DNA of 6,721 bases from Chloroflexota bacterium. Lineage in GTDB: Bacteria; Chloroflexota; Anaerolineae; B4-G1. This document shows, one piece after another, positions 5,928 to 6,721 of this stretch. Position 1 is the stretch's first letter. The number at the start of each line of letters is the position of its first letter. A program made the position numbers and the translations under genes. A model generated the notes under the pieces. That model saw only the letters and a list, made by a program, of their open reading frames with translations, ran no database searches and was not told the DNA's origin. The stretch is taken from the NCBI GenBank assembly GCA_003648085.1, contig QMOC01000147.1, positions 1-6,721 of the forward strand, read 5' to 3'.

Positions 5928-6721
5928 TTGCGAATCTGGCATATCCTGCTGGCAGCAGTGGTGCTTGGGCTTTTGCTGGTGCTGGTCGCTTGCGGAGAAA
6001 AGCCGCTGCTCAGCGAAGTTTCTTTTAGCAAGGACATGATTACGCCCAACGCCGACGGTGACAACGACATACTGGCTATCACCTATAACCTCTCCCGCAG
6101 TGCAGAGGTCTCCATCTACTTTGAGGATCAAAAGGGCAACCGCTACTACTTCCGCGACCACATTCACCTTGGTCCCTCCGTCGAGGAGCCCTACCAGGTC
6201 TACTTCTCCGGCGTGGTAGATGGCTACGTGCTGCCCGGTGAGCAGTTCGAGGGGTTCACGGTGGAGAAGCGGGTGCTGCAGGACGGGGTGTACACCTGGA
6301 CGGTGGAGGCCACCGATGCGGAGGGCGTCACCGAACAGGTCACCGGCACGCTCACCATCGCCGACGCCGATACCGCCTTGCCGGAACTGCGCGGCTTCAG
6401 TGTGCATCCGCCGGTTTTCACCCCCAATCGAGACGGCCTCGACGACCGGGCGACGATTAACGTAGACCTCAAGAAAGACGTGGAGGAACTGACCGTCTAT
6501 CTGATAGGGGAAGACGGGGTGCGTTACCACGTAGCGGAGAAGGAGACGGTCACGCGGCTCAACGAAGCGGGCTGGCATGAGTTTGACTACGACGCCGGGG
6601 TAGACCTGGGCGCCGATCCCCCGCCCGACGGCACGTACACTGTGACCATGCGGGCGCGGGACGCAGTGGGGCAGTGGGCTGTGGCGACGGGGACGCTGAC
6701 CATTGAGAACGGCGGGGTGCC
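5928..6721 (+). CDS. Surface lipoprotein with tandem FlgD-like Ig modules, N-terminal part (cut by window edge)
   Basis: The frame is open for 264 codons to the right edge; the gene is incomplete. It begins at TTG with a strong ribosome site. Residues 1-22 are a lipoprotein signal: MRIWH, a hydrophobic core, then lipobox LVAC with the lipidated C22. The mature protein contains two tandem beta-sandwich modules, at about 30-145 and 156-260. Each opens with a TPN.DG..D loop (39-47 and 165-173), the calcium-site-like signature of FlgD/CHU-type Ig repeats. Each closes with DG.Y....A.D..G and GTLTI (119-144 and 234-259). The second module is about 11 residues shorter. No catalytic motif is visible, so these look like structural or adhesive modules, perhaps carrying a further domain beyond the window. 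The protein should be anchored to the outer face of the membrane. The role is unknown. An ATG-only search would miss the signal peptide, since the first ATG is codon 37. Confidence 0.85.
   Translation, partial: MRIWHILLAAVVLGLLLVLVACGEKPLLSEVSFSKDMITPNADGDNDILAITYNLSRSAEVSIYFEDQKGNRYYFRDHIHLGPSVEEPYQVYFSGVVDGYVLPGEQFEGFTVEKRVLQDGVYTWTVEATDAEGVTEQVTGTLTIADADTALPELRGFSVHPPVFTPNRDGLDDRATINVDLKKDVEELTVYLIGEDGVRYHVAEKETVTRLNEAGWHEFDYDAGVDLGADPPPDGTYTVTMRARDAVGQWAVATGTLTIENGGV

Noticed and set aside
5784..6578. The folC reading frame stays open for 265 codons upstream, as if FolC were a 713-residue protein.
   Set aside because: This stretch is antisense to the lipoprotein gene and crosses both promoters. 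Its translation has no family motifs, and FolC homology and its ribosome site begin at ATG 5783.

Overview
The window is GC-rich, tightly packed bacterial chromosome. It holds six protein genes, two of them cut by the window ends, and only two real intergenic gaps, both divergent promoter regions. I favour a Chloroflexota (Anaerolineae-like) source. The reasons are the style of the multi-spanning GT39-like glycosyltransferase (PPGPGYDE loop), the lipoprotein with Ig-like PN.DG..D modules, GTG/TTG starts beside strong Shine-Dalgarno sites, and AT-rich tandem repeats between genes. This is a judgement from gene content, not a phylogenetic result.

Left part (1-1120): a minus-strand pair reads leftward from about 1006. 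A DUF402 protein (1004-516) overlaps by 8 bp a membrane glycosyltransferase that leaves the window at base 1. The DUF402 promoter sits so close to its ATG that the transcript may be leaderless. Its -35 overlaps, on the opposite strand, a possible -35 for the divergent gene to the right.

Middle (1121-4439): a plus-strand short-chain reductase (1121-1927) has the Tyr-x6-Lys spacing of enoyl-ACP reductases and resembles FabL. It converges, with 25 bp between stops, on the minus-strand ATP-dependent protease gene lon (4409-1953). Upstream of lon, 27 bp away and on the same strand, is folC (5783-4437). folC and lon probably form one transcription unit driven from a promoter near 5815-5842.

Right part (5784-6721): a short divergent region contains an 8-bp AT-rich tandem repeat and a well-formed extended -10 promoter. 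This drives a plus-strand lipoprotein gene that starts at TTG 5928 and runs off the right end. The lipoprotein has two tandem Ig-like modules and is likely displayed on the cell surface.

Functionally the genes are mostly housekeeping: folate polyglutamylation, protein quality control and fatty-acid elongation. An envelope or surface protein flanks each side. I see no mobile element, CRISPR array, RNA gene or defence cassette, and I do not think the window contains a new multi-gene system. The points of most interest are small: the TTG-started Ig lipoprotein, its repeat-embedded promoter, the probable leaderless DUF402 mRNA, and the FabL/FabI-like reductase.
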